A stretch of DNA of 64,000 nucleotides from Ascarosepion bandense (Eukaryota > Mollusca > Cephalopoda > Sepiida > Sepiidae), in contig JBBBDQ010000403.1 of the NCBI GenBank assembly GCA_037127315.1, forward strand, positions 2,328,001 to 2,392,000, read 5' to 3'. The position numbers and the translations under genes were made by a program. A model generated the notes under the pieces. That model was given only the letters and a program-made list of their open reading frames with translations. It did no database searches and had not been told where the DNA came from. Positions within the stretch are counted from its first letter, which is position 1; every line of letters begins with the position of its first letter. Shown here piece after piece: positions 44,226-55,436 of the stretch.

Positions 44226-44524
44226 ACTAAACTAAGTAGGTATACTTGTAGTTCTTAGTCTCAGCCATAATACCATTTACTCAGAGGACTTATTTAGCCT
44301 TCCAAATTCAGTTTACGACGAAAAAACTTGATATCGATACCAGTAAATCAAAATTTGACTTACATTCATTCATTTTTCTTTCAGTCTACGGTTTCGCTTT
44401 AACTGGAAACAACTATTGCTTTTTAGTCTTTCGTGCTAACCTCCAAAGAGTCTGAGCTCCAGGACCATGGATTTGTTTTTAAGCTTTCATTACACCCGAG
44501 CAACGCCGAGCTATACTGCTAGTT
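44226..44524 (+). mobile_element. Helitron-like element, right half
   Basis: AAGTAGGTATACTTGTAGTTC to GCAACGCCGAGCTATACTGCTAGT. It ends directly against the satellite array. Confidence 0.65.
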
Positions 44525-47500
44525 ACAAGATATTAGAAATAGGCTAGTCTAGTTAGATGAAAGAGCTGATCTACTGTAAAATGGTAAAGCTTGTCTAGTG
44601 TTTGATGAAAGAACTGGTCTAAGAATAGATGAAAGAGCCGATCTAGCGTAAAATGGTTGTTCTGGTCTAGGGCTTGATAAAATAGCTGGTGTAGGAATAG
44701 ATGAAAAGTCGGTTTTGGGTTTGATGAAGGATCTGATATAGGGCTACATGAAAAAGCTGGTCTAGGGTTAAATGAAGAATCCAATGTAGGGATAAATAAA
44801 AATCTGATCTAGGGTTAGATGAAGAAGTTTGTGTAAAAATAGATTAAAACCGGTCCTTGGTTAAATGAAGGATCTTGTGTAAGGATTGATGAAAAAGCTG
44901 GTCTAGGGTTAAATGAAGGAGCTGGTGTAGGAAAAGATGAAAACCGGTCTTTGGTTAAATGAAGGATCTGGTGTAAGGATTGATGAAAAAGCTGGTCTAG
45001 GGTTAAATGAAGGAGCTGATGTAGGAATAGATGAAAACCGGTCTTTGGTTAAATGAAGGATCTGGTGTAAGGATTGATGAAAAAGCTGGTCTAGGGTTAG
45101 ATGAAGGAGTTGGTGTAGGAATAGATGAAAACCGGTCTTTGGTTAAATGAAGGATCTGGTGTAAGGATTGATGAAAAAGCTGGTCTAGGGTTAAATGAAG
45201 GAGCTTGTGTAGGAATAGATGAAAATCGGTCTTTGGTTAAATGAAGGATCTAGTGTAAGGATTGATGAAAAAGCTGGTCTGGGGTTAGATGAAGGAGCTG
45301 GTGTAGGAAAAGATGAAAACCGGTCTTTGGTTAAATGAAGGATCTGGTGTAAGGATTGATGAAAAAGCTGGTCTGGGGTTAGATGAAGGAGTTGGTGTAG
45401 GAATAGATGAAAACCGGTCTCTGCTTAAATGAAGGATCTGGTGTAAGGATTGATGAAAAAGCTGGTCTAGGGTTAAATGAAGGAGCTGGTGTAGGAATAG
45501 ATGAAAACCGGTCTTTGGTTAAATGAAGGAACTGGTGTAAGGATTGATGAAAAAGCTGGTCTAGGGTTAAATGAAGGAGCTGGTGTAGGAATAGATGAAA
45601 ACCGGTCTTTGGTTAAATGAAGGATCTGGTGTAAATGATTGATGAAAAAGCTGGTCTAGGGTTAGATGAAGGAGTTAGTGTTGGAATAGATGAAAACCGG
45701 TTTTTGGTTAAATGAAGGATCTGGTGTAAGGATTGATGAAAAAGCTGGTCTAGGGTTAGATGAAGGAGTTGGTGTAGGAATAGATAAAAACCGGTCTTTG
45801 GTTAAATGAAGGATCTGGTGTAAGGATTGATGAAAAAGCTGGTCTAGGGTTAGATGAAGGAGTTGGTGTAGAAATAGATGAAAACCGGTTTTTGGTTAAA
45901 TGAAGGATCTGGTGTAAGGATTGATGAAAAAGCTGGTCTAGGGTTAGATGAAGGAGTTGGTGTAGGAAAAGATGAAAACCGGTCTTTGGTTAAATGAAGG
46001 ATCTGGTGTAAGGATTGATGAAAAAGCTGGTCTAGGGTTAGATGAAGGAGTTGGTGTAGGAAAAGATGAAAACCGGTCTTTGGTTAAATGAAGGATCTGG
46101 TGTAAGGATTGATGAAAAAGCTGGTCTAGGGTTAAATGAAGGAGCTGGTGTAGGAATAGATGAAAACCTGTCTTTGGTTAAATGAAGGATCTGGTGTAAG
46201 GATTGATGAAAAAGCTGGTCTAGGGTTAGATGAAGGAGTTGGTGTAGAAATAGATGAAAACCGGTCTCTGGTTAAATGAAGGATCTGGTGTAAGGATTGA
46301 TGAAAAAGCTGGTCTAGGGTTAGATGAAGGAGTTGGTGTAGGAATAGATGAAAACCGGTCTTTGGCTAAATGAAGGATCTGGTGTAAGGATTGATGAAAA
46401 AGCTGGTCTAGGGTTAGATGAAGGAGTTGGTGTAGGAATAGATGAAAACCGGTCTCTGGTTAAATGAAGGATCTGGTGTAAGGATTGATGAAAAAGCTGG
46501 TCTAGGGTTAGATGAAGGAGTTGGTGTAGGGGTACATTAAAAAGCTGGTCTAGGGTTAGATGAAGGAGTTGGTGTAGAAATAGATGAAAACCGGTCTCTG
46601 GTTAAATGAAGGATCTGGTGTAAGGATTGATGAAAAAGCTGGTCTAGGGTTAGATGAAGGAGTTGGTGTAGGAATAGATGAAAACCGGTCTTTGGCTAAA
46701 TGAAGGATCTGGTGTAAGGATTGATGAAAAAGCTGGTCTAGGGTTAGATGAAGGAGTTGGTGTAGGAAATAGATGAAAACCTGTCTTTGGTTAAATGAAG
46801 AATCTGGTGTAAGGATTGATGAAAAAGCTGGTCTAGGGTTAGATGAAGGAGTTGGTGTAGAAATAGATGAAAACCGGTCTCTGGTTAAATGAAGGATCTG
46901 GTGTAAGGATTGATGAAAAAGCTGGTCTAGGGTTAGATGAAGGAGTTGGTGTAGGAATAGATGAAAACCGGTCTTTGGCTAAATGAAGGATCTGGTGTAA
47001 GGATTGATGAAAAAGCTGGTCTAGGGTTAGATGAAGGAGTTGGTGTAGGAATAGATGAAAACCGGTCTCTGGTTAAATGAAGGATCTGGTGTAAGGATTG
47101 ATGAAAAAGCTGGTCTAGGGTTAGATGAAGGAGTTGGTGTAGGGGTACATTAAAAAGCTGGTCTAGGGTTAGATGAAGGAGTTGGTGTAGAAATAGATGA
47201 AAACCGGTCTCTGGTTAAATGAAGGATCTGGTGTAAGGATTGATGAAAAAGCTGGTCTAGGGTTAGATGAAGGAGTTGGTGTAGGAATAGATGAAAACCG
47301 GTCTTTGGCTAAATGAAGGATCTGGTGTAAGGATTGATGAAAAAGCTGGTCTAGGGTTAGATGAAGGAGTTGGTGTAGGAATAGATGAAAACCGGTCTCT
47401 GGTTAAATGAAGGATCTGCTGTAAGGATTGATGAAAAAGCTGGTCTAGGGTTAGATGAAGGAGTTGGTGTAGAAGTAGATGAAAACGGTCTCTGGTTAAA

Positions 47501-50195
47501 TGAAGGATTGGTGTAAGGATTGATGAAAAAGCTGGTCTAGGGTTAGATGAAGGAGTTAGTGTTGGAATAGATGAAAACCGGTTTTGGTTAAATGAAGGAT
47601 CTGGTGTAAGGATTGATGAAAAAGCTGGTCTAGGGTTAGATGAAGGAGTTGGTGTAGGAATAGATGAAAACCGGTCTCTGGTTAAATGAAGAATCTGGTG
47701 TAAGGATTGATGAAAAAGCTGGTCTGGGGTTAGATGAAGGAGTTGGTGTAGAAATAGATGAAAACCGGTCTCTGGTTAAATGAAGGATCTGGTGTAAGGA
47801 TTGATGAAAAAGCTGGTCTGGGGTTAGATGAAGGAGTTGGTGTAGAAATAGATGAAAACCACGGTCTCTGGTTAAATGAAGGATCTGGTGTAAGGATTGA
47901 TGAAAAAAGCTGGTCTGAGGTTAGATGAAGGAGTTAGTGTTGGAATAGATGAAAACCGGTTTTTGGTTAAATGAAGGATCTGGTGTAAGAGTTGATGAAA
48001 AAGCTTGGTCTAGGGTTAGATGAAGGAGTTGGTGTAGAATTAGATGAAAACCGGTCTCTGGTTAAATGAAGGATCTGGTGTAAGGATTGATGAAAAAGCT
48101 GGTCTGGGGTTAGATGAAGGAGTTGGTGTAGAAATAGATGAAAACCGGTCTCTGGTTAGATGGAGGATCTGGTGTAAGGATGATGAAAAGCACAGATGAG
48201 GTTAGATGAAGAGTTGGTGTGAGTGATGAAAACAGGTTTTTGGGTGAATAGAAGGATCACAGTGTAAGGATGATGAAAAGCTGGTCTGAATTGATGAAGA
48301 AGATTTTGGTAGAATGATGAAACCAAGTCTGGTTAATGAAGAATCAGTGTAAGGGATTGATGAAAAACGCAATTAGAGGTTGATAGAGAAGATTTAATTG
48401 TAGAAGAATGAATGAAAACGGTCTCTTGGTTGAAATGGAAGATCTAGAATTGTAAAGTTAGTGAAAAGCTGATCTAAGGATTGATGAAGAGTTGGTTGGG
48501 ATAGATGAAAACCGGTTTTTGATTATGAAAGATCTAGTGTAGGTTGATATGAAAAAAGCTGGTCTAGGGAGTTGAATGAAGGATTGTTGCAGATGATAAT
48601 GAGTCTCTTCAATTGAAACTGAAAATGGTGTAGGATTGAAGTGAAAAAAGCTGAATATAAGTTAGATGAAGAGTGCAGTGTAAAACAGATAAGAAAAGCC
48701 AGTCTCTGGTTAAATGAAGATCTGGTAGCAAGAGTTGATGAAAAACTGGTCTGGGATGAAATTGCAGAGTTGGTGCAAAAATACGTCTGAACAAGTCTCT
48801 GGTGAAATGAAGGATCTGGTGTAAGGATTGATGAAAAAGCTGGTCTGGGGTTAGATGAAGGAGTTGGTGTAGAAATAGATGAAAACCGGTCTCTGGTTAA
48901 ATGAAGGATCTGGTGTAAGGATTGATGAAAAAGCTGGTCTAGGGTTAGATGAAGGAGTTGGTGTAGGAATAGATGAAAACCTGTCTTTGGTTAAATGAAG
49001 GATCTGGTGTAAGGATTGATGAAAAAGCTGGTCTAGGGTTAGATGAAGGAGTTGGTGTAGGAATAGATGAAAACCGGTCTTTGGTTAAATGAAGGATCTG
49101 GTGTAAATGATTGATGAAAAAGCTGGTCTAGGGTTAAATGAAGGAGTTGGTGTAGGAATAGATGAAAACCGGTTTTTGGTTAAATGAAGGATCTGGTGTA
49201 AGGATTGATGAAAAAGCTGGTCTAGGGTTAGATGAAGGAGTTGGTGTAGGAATAGATGAAAACCGGTTTTTGGTTAAATGAAGGATCTGGTGTAAGGATT
49301 GATGAAAAAGCTGGTCTAGGGTTAGATGAAGGAGTTGGTGTAGGGGTACATTAAAAAGCTGGTCTAGGGTTAGATGAAGGAGTTGGTGTAGAAATAGATG
49401 AAAACCGGTCTCTGGTTAAATGAAGGATCTGGTGTAAGGATTGATGAAAATCCTGGTCTAGGGTTAGATGAAGGAGTTGGTGTAGGAATAGATGAAAACC
49501 GGTCTCTGGTTAAATGAAGGATCTGGTGTAAGGATTGATGAAAATCCTGGTCTAGGGTTAGATGAAGGAGTTGGTGTAGGAATAGATGAAAACCGGTCTC
49601 TGGTTAAATGAAGGATCTGGTGTAAGGATTGATGAAAATCCTGGTCTAGGGTTAGATGAAGGAGTTGGTGTAGGAATAGATGAAAACCGGTCTCTGGTTA
49701 AATGAAGGATCTGGTGTAAGGATTGATGAAAATCCTGGTCTAGGGTTAGATGAAGGAGTTGGTGTAGGAATAGATGAAAACCGGTCTCTGGTTAAATGAA
49801 GGATCTGGTGTAAGGATTGATGAAAAAGCTGGTCTGGGGTTAGATGAAGGAGTTGGTGTAGAAATAGATGAAAACCGGTCTCTGGTTAAATGAAGGATCT
49901 GGTGTAAGGATTGATGAAAAAGCTGGTCTAGGGTTAGATGAAGGAGTTGGTGTAGGAATAGATGAAAACCTGTCTTTGGTTAAATGAAGGATCTGGTGTT
50001 AGGATTGATGAAAAAGCTGGTCTAGGGTTAGATGAAGGAGTTGGTGTAGGAATAGATGAAAACCGGTCTTTGGTTAAATGAAGGATCTGGTGTAAGGGTT
50101 GATGAAAATGCTGGTCTAGGGTTAGATGAAGGAGTTGGTGTAGGGGTACATTAAAAAGCTGGTCTAGGGTTAGATGAAGAAGCTGGTCGTGGCGT
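44525..50195. repeat. 94-bp higher-order satellite array, about 5.7 kb
   Basis: About 60 units of 94 bp, each made of four related 23-24-bp monomers starting GATGAA or ATGAAG: GATGAAAACCGGTCTCTGG, ATGAAGGATCTGGTGTAAGG, GATGAAAAAGCTGGTCTAGG and GATGAAGGAGTTGGTGTAGG. The left 280 bp are diverged monomers without the four-part order. A variant half-unit with GGTACATTAA recurs at 46531, 47144, 49345 and 50145. The array lies in an intron, about 110 bp from exon 4. Confidence 0.97.
48165..48800. repeat. Degenerate block inside the satellite
   Basis: Units here carry many single-base insertions, deletions and substitutions, while units on both sides are almost identical to each other. This is either an old unhomogenised block or low-quality assembly. 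Confidence 0.8.
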
Positions 50196-50302
50196 AAATA
50201 TTGGAACAGTGCGTTTAGCTAATTTAAGATGAAAGTTGCAATATTAAAAGCAAGAAAGGGAAAGAGAGACCAATGAAAAATTAATAAATATTTAACACTT
50301 AC

Positions 50303-50604
50303 TTTTTCTGTGTGTTGTCACTGTCATTCACTTTGTGACTCTCTCCAATTATGGCGAACTTGTTTTGCTCGTTAGAGACGTTTTTACCGTCTTTAGTCCT
50401 TAAATCATCCTTCTTACCGTTGCAGTCACCACAGATACCCGTGAAACCACCACGTGTGCCGTGGATAGTGACAATAACACGGTGATTGCCGTCAAACTTG
50501 ACATGAAGTCCCCATTCAGTGAAGACATTTACCCAACCTGATGAGTAATTTGCAATAAACTGTTTATGATCATTGATTGGTAGCGACACCGTTTCTGAAT
50601 CGAC
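50303..50604 (-). CDS. Exon 4: second half of VWD domain 1
   Basis: A 302-bp exon (phase 0 to 2). The acceptor is TTCAACAG before GTCGATTC; the donor is AAAAA followed by GTAAGTG. The protein starts VDSETVSLPIND and contains GLHVKFDGNHRVIVTI, then GICGDCNGKKDDLRTKDGK, the conserved VWD C-terminal strand and calcium-loop region. The usual GLCGNxNG is GICGDCNG here, giving an extra Cys and a CGDC (CXXC) pair close to where multimerising D assemblies carry thiol-reactive CXXC motifs. A role in disulphide exchange is inference only. The 94-bp satellite array begins only about 110 bp downstream of the donor. Confidence 0.94.
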
Positions 50605-50929
50605 CTGTTGAATGAATGAAAGGAATTTTATCGGATTGTCTTGTGTAATTTTTATTTAATTGTGACTTTATAGCATTCAATGCTAGTTTATAAAATCGGT
50701 TTTTGAACTTTAAAGATGATAAGAAAAATGTTATCATTGTTTTTTTGTGGCAAATTAACTACAGCAAAATCTTTTACTTTAACCCTTATCTGTGTTTAAA
50801 CGTGGGTGTGTATGTAGTTGAAATAATCTATGGGATATTACTGAAAAGTTCTCAGCCCAGCTCATTTCCAAAAATCTGATCAAATTGCTAAACACCAAAA
50901 TTTGTTTTTACACCTTTTCTTCGGAGGGC

Positions 50930-51700
50930 AAAGTAATAAACAAACTCGCCTTAAAATCTGTTCGGTTAAATCTATTTTTTAAAGCAAACATATATTTTTC
51001 AAATATTGTAGTTTTATACAGAACTGTTACAAACAGATTTTGTTTACCAACAAGCACATGTCGGAAGATATTTACTAATTATTAATTTAAAATATATTTT
51101 TATACAAATACTATTGTTCCTTAAAAACATTTTCCAATTTAAATATAAAAGAAAATTCCTTTTTCAAAATTCGTTAATATTTTTCTTATTCGAAAATTAA
51201 CAATAAAATAAAAATTATAGTCACACACAGAATGGTTACAACCAGTAATTGTTACTATAGACGATAAATTCAAATAACAGAAGAGATTTAATAATTATAT
51301 TTTTATACTATTTTATAAAGGTAGTGCTTTTTCTTAAAATTTGACACTTTTTAAGTTGAATATTTAGTGAGATTGCTTTTTCAAGGAACGCTAATATTTT
51401 TCTTTGGATATTAATAATAAAAAATTGTTTTTAGTCTTACACTGAATGGTTACAAACGACGATAAATCTACATAACAGAATTGATTTACGAATTATATTT
51501 TTATATTATCTTACGAAATTAATTCTCGTTTTTAAAATAATGAAGTTGAATATTCAGTGAAATTACTTTTTCAAAGAGCGCTAATATTTTTATTGGCCAG
51601 CTATTAAAAATGTAAAAAAATTATAGTCTTACACCGAATGGTTACAAAGCGAAACTGTTACTACATACATCCATATAACAGAAAATAAGTTGATACCTGT
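50930..51700. repeat. Old tandem repeat of about 190-215 bp, 3-4 units
   Basis: CGCTAATATTTTT and GAATGGTTACAAA recur with about 214 and 191 bp spacing (GAATGGTTAC near 51231, 51445 and 51637), each followed by CATATAACAGAA-like sequence. Highly diverged. Confidence 0.7.
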
Positions 51701-51806
51701 TTTCTTAAAAAAAAACGTAATTTGACGTTGACTACAGCCGAATCTATTTTATTTTTTTACAGTAATGTTTACTCTGTACAAGGCCCAGGGCCACTCTTGG
51801 TAGAAG

Positions 51807-52018
51807 GTTAGGTTTTAAGACATGACTGACTAGGCAATAATTTCTCGTAGTTGGTTGTCATTTCTTTCTGTGGTCGACTGGTTGCCAACCGAGGCTACAT
51901 AACTTAATCTTTCCTGCTATTCAACTTATAGCTTTAGGGAGAAGAGATGGATTCATACCTTTCCCAAGGATATTTGCACATAAGTGAATGCAATGAATTC
52001 AGCTGGAACTTGAATTCA
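51807..52018 (-). mobile_element. SINE-A, diverged
   Basis: AAGACATGACTGACTAGGC to CTGGAACTTGAATTCATT; the 3' tip is lost. Confidence 0.8.
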
Positions 52019-52019
52019 T

Positions 52020-52325
52020 TCAGTCAGTTAAGTGCCATACGTGATACACGCTTGGCCGTCATGTCTCGAAAGAGACATGACTGACTGGGCAGAAGATTAT
52101 CCCGAAGTAGTTTGCCATTGCTTTCTGCTGTAGAATTGTTGCCGACCAAGGCTATAGAACCCAATATGTCCTGTTATTTAACCCATAATTGGAGGGAAGA
52201 GACGGATTAATACTTTTCCCAGGGGTATTTGCGCGTAAGTGAATGCAAGGAATTCAACTGGAATTCGAACTCGGCTACTCGATTTGTCGTTCCGAGTTGA
52301 TATCTACTGCACCACAACGCACAAC
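52020..52325 (-). mobile_element. SINE-A, near full length
   Basis: AGTCAGTTAAGTGCCATACG to CACCACAACGCACAAC, directly next to the previous copy in the same orientation. Confidence 0.9.
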
Positions 52326-52810
52326 TAGAATTAATTACCATTACAATTCCCTATTAAATTGTTTTGATATGTCTGAAATCATAAATGCGCAATAATACCT
52401 TCACTAAAAACCAAAACGTAATATATTCATTAATTATAAATAAATATGTTATAAATTTTGTATACACGTGCGTTGTGTTTTGTTTAACGATCAAAAGCAA
52501 ATGCTTTTAACACCTCGTTGAAAATCTGACTTGCAGTTGCATAAAAATAGCAATGACTGACACGTTTACACAAAAACAATATCCTGTCTGGTTGCAAAGG
52601 CTGCTGTTGGCGCCAGGGCTGGCAGTACCGGCTTAGCCACCAAAACACTGTTATCTCCCCTGGTTAGTTGCTGACGAGGGCAAGGTATCGTACGTGCTAT
52701 GTAGAGAATTAAGTCGTAATAATATGAGCATCTTATACAGACGTTAATTTATATTTTGTAGAAGACTTAAAAGCAAATATTTTAGGTTGAAATTTGTTTT
52801 TCATACTTAC

Positions 52811-53064
52811 AAGAACTTTGTGTTTCTGTAATAATCTGACGGAGACATTATTGAATTTGACATCTACCATTCGTGTGTATGACACACGACTGTTGTATCG
52901 ATGCTCATTTTTTACTTCGACAGCAAAGAAAGGATTTTTCCGGTCTTTCTTGTTACCGTTGCTGACGAGTGTATATTTGCAAACACCCATAAAGTGGATC
53001 ATTTCGCCATCAAAAGTTTTGTAGTGAGGATCTCCAGATGCAATACAAACGCAAGGTGATTTAT
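52811..53064 (-). CDS. Exon 3: first half of VWD domain 1
   Basis: A 254-bp exon (phase 1 to 0). It begins after TTTTCTAG and ends at CTT before GTAAGTATG. The product opens with CVCIASGDPHYKTFDGE, the diagnostic start of a VWD domain, then GVCKYTLV and a VEVKNEHR strand, ending in LLQKHKVL. VWD domains fold as part of the D assembly with C8 and TIL and often bind calcium through the GDPHY..FDG region, which is intact here. The exon is clearly paralogous to the exon at 1187-1437, with the same phases, the same VEVKNEHR motif and nearly the same length, so the gene contains at least two D assemblies. Confidence 0.94.
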
Positions 53065-53124
53065 CTAGAAAAGAAACAAATTAGAAAAATTGATTGGAAG
53101 CGAGTTTTTAATTTCATGCATTCC

Positions 53125-53650
53125 TTCTTTTTTTTTTTTTTAATTGTATCACCCCGAGCAAGGCGGTAATGCCACTGATGTGCAGGGGGTTACATAAGAG
53201 CAAAAAGATTAAGTAGAAGAGAGTGAAGAAGAAGATGAACCAGTTAGAAAGGAGCAAGAGAAGGATGGAAATACAGGTGTGATGACAGTTGCAAAGGTGG
53301 AGAGAAAAGAAAGTATATACGGGGTGGTGAAAGAACTGGAGTCAAGTGGTTAAGAGATGAGTATTGACATTGCATTTAAATTCCTGGAGGTTGTAGCCGT
53401 CAGGAAAGCAAGAATATGGAAGCGAGTTCCACAGGCATTTTGTTAATCTAATTGTGAATGGGTGGGGCCCAGTTGCCAATCTGGTTGCACGAGTAAACAC
53501 CTGTTGCAGAGGCACCAGTGACTTAAGTTCGTTGGAGCAGGAGCTATGAAAGTATTTATAGAACAGATAAAGGGAGGCCACATCTCGTCGGTGGGGAAGT
53601 GGCTGTAGTCGAGCCGCCAAGTCGGTATTCTTGTTTCAGATTTTGTCGGC
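53125..53650 (-). mobile_element. LINE-A, RT end and 3' UTR
   Basis: The minus frame 53620-53342 reads LQPLPHRRDVASLYLFYKYF, LWNSLPYSCFPDGYNLQEF and CNVNTHLL, the complete C-terminus of the LINE-A RT. The 3' tail (TCACCCCGAGCAAGG on plus) ends with a T-run at 53127-53138. Confidence 0.88.
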
Positions 53651-54230
53651 TGAACAGTATAGTAGGTTCAGTTAGGCATCGTTCTAATGCGAAAATTTTA
53701 TAAACTTTGGCTATCAATCTGAGTACAATTCAAAAGATTCGGAAAGAATTGGACGAGTCTAATGGTGATCACGAAGGTTTTTCGAGTGATCACTAGTGAT
53801 AGTGATGTTATGCCGCCATTCATTTCTTAAAGGCCCCAGACACGAAGGCCCATATCAAGTGTCTTGAAGTAGAGCTGCCCTGGGTCAAGAGGGTGGCTGC
53901 TGGAAGAGCCTATGTCTGGCAACAGGACTCTACACTTTGCCACACAAGCAAGAGAACTCAGTTATGGCTGTTTGAAGCTTTTCTGTGATCATTTCACCTC
54001 TTACATTTTGCCACCCAACTTCCCAGACTTCAAGCCTCTTGATTGAGTTGAGCGTCTAACCGACAAAAAACACTAAGAACACCAAAGACCAACTTAAGAA
54101 GGGAGACCGTCCAGTAGAGATGCAGGAGATTCCGAAGTCATGTGGAGGTCGCGGTTGAAGCCAATGGCGATTTTATTCAATAAATTTAATCTTTAGTATT
54201 TAAAACATATTTTTGTGTAATTTTGGTAGA
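53650..54230 (+). mobile_element. Tc1/mariner-type transposase relic
   Basis: VELPWVKRVAAGRAYVWQQD, SKRTQLWLFEAFC and LPPNFPDFKPLD correspond to the second and third catalytic blocks of a DDxD transposase; later CRRFRSHVEVAVEANGD appears after a frameshift. N-terminal parts are scrambled or deleted. Confidence 0.7.
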
Positions 54231-54459
54231 TATATCTGTTAAAATGAGATGTCAGTGTTATTTTATTTTTGAGTTGTTTAGACTGCAATTCACCTAACGC
54301 ACCAGATATGTATTGATTTCACGCACGATTCAAAGCTGCCACATATTGTTTTTGTCTCCGTAGGCCGTTAACACCTGAAATTCACACCCCTCTCAAATTC
54401 GAATTCATGCTCAGAAAACAAACGTTAACCACTCAAAAATTTTAAAAACAGTTTCCTCT

Positions 54460-54704
54460 TCTGCAATATATGCATTACTCTTCAGAAATGAATTGAGTTC
54501 TTTCGGTGGCTGGCGTGCGTATACACTGCTCATATACAACACGTTAAAATTTACCTACTCTGATTCCATGCGCCTATGGCTTAGCGGGTAGCGACTCCGA
54601 CTGATACAACTCGGTCTTTTTTCGATCTCGGCCAGAAGCAAGTGGATGTGTCTAGCCACACTGATAAGCTGTGATACAGTGAAACAGGCTTGTATGTGGA
54701 TAAC

Positions 54705-54705
<1 letters not shown>
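54460..54705 (+). mobile_element. SINE-H1 with mutated hammerhead
   Basis: Pol III A box TGGCTTAGCGGG (54577-54588) fits TRGCNNAGYNGG exactly; the B box is degraded. It ends in a ribozyme-like motif and (TA)n. Confidence 0.8.
54654..54702 (+). ncRNA. Hammerhead-like motif, inactive core
   Basis: Stem I GCCACA/TGTGG pairs well and stem II GCTGT/ACAGT almost. The core reads CTGATAA, changing G8 to A, and the cleavage triplet is GTA. The G8 change should abolish activity. Confidence 0.65.
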
Positions 54706-54735
<30 letters not shown>

Positions 54736-54752
54736 GTATTTAGGCAGCAAAT

Positions 54753-54980
54753 TTTCGTTTAGACATGTCAGATATAATATGTTGCAAACATTGTGTCTGC
54801 TTATTTTTAATAAAATCCGTTCATACTCACGGATAATCTTTCGCGTATTATAATTAAAAGATGTTAAAAATGAGCAGTAACGTTGACAGATGTTATTATC
54901 ATTCATTTCTCAATGTACCCCAGTACTTTCAATCTCCTTCCTAGATCATCTTCAAGGGTGTGAGTTATGGTAACAAAAAA
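54753..54980. repeat. Family F repeat
   Basis: CACGGATAATCTTTCGCGTATTA and AACGTTGACAGATGTTATTATCATT are shared with 62665-62850, and inverted similarity occurs at 59160-59360. No function recognised. Confidence 0.75.
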
Positions 54981-55159
54981 TAACCGCAAAACTGTGTTTT
55001 TTCTGCTTCAAATATAACGGTTGACAAATTGCTTAGAACGTGAAAATTATCCAAAATGAAATTTTTTTTATATGTTGTAATGTCATGGTCATGCACGCGT
55101 TAAAGCATGAAAAAACTGTTCTTTTTACAAACATTTTAGAACATTACTACAGTATTCAT

Positions 55160-55436
55160 AGCTGATTCTATTAATTGACGGTTTAATATATATACTACAC
55201 TGGCATGTAAGCATCGCTCATTCACTAATGAATTAGATCACTCTGGCTATTGGGCGTGTATAATGATAAAATGCACCCTAAAAAGTCTGCCTTCTTCTAC
55301 CGAGCGCCCATAGCCCAGAGGTAGAATCGCCGGCTGACGACAATTCGGTCGGGTTTCAACCCTGGGTTAAAAGTAATCAGAGTCTAACCGTGCTGATGAG
55401 CTGTGATACAGCGAAACAGATCTGTCTGCGGATGAC

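Noticed and set aside
44533..48794. Frames within the satellite (for example 44784-44533 minus) resembling a repetitive protein
   Set aside because: Stops recur in almost every unit in all frames and the frame fits only the diverged left edge.
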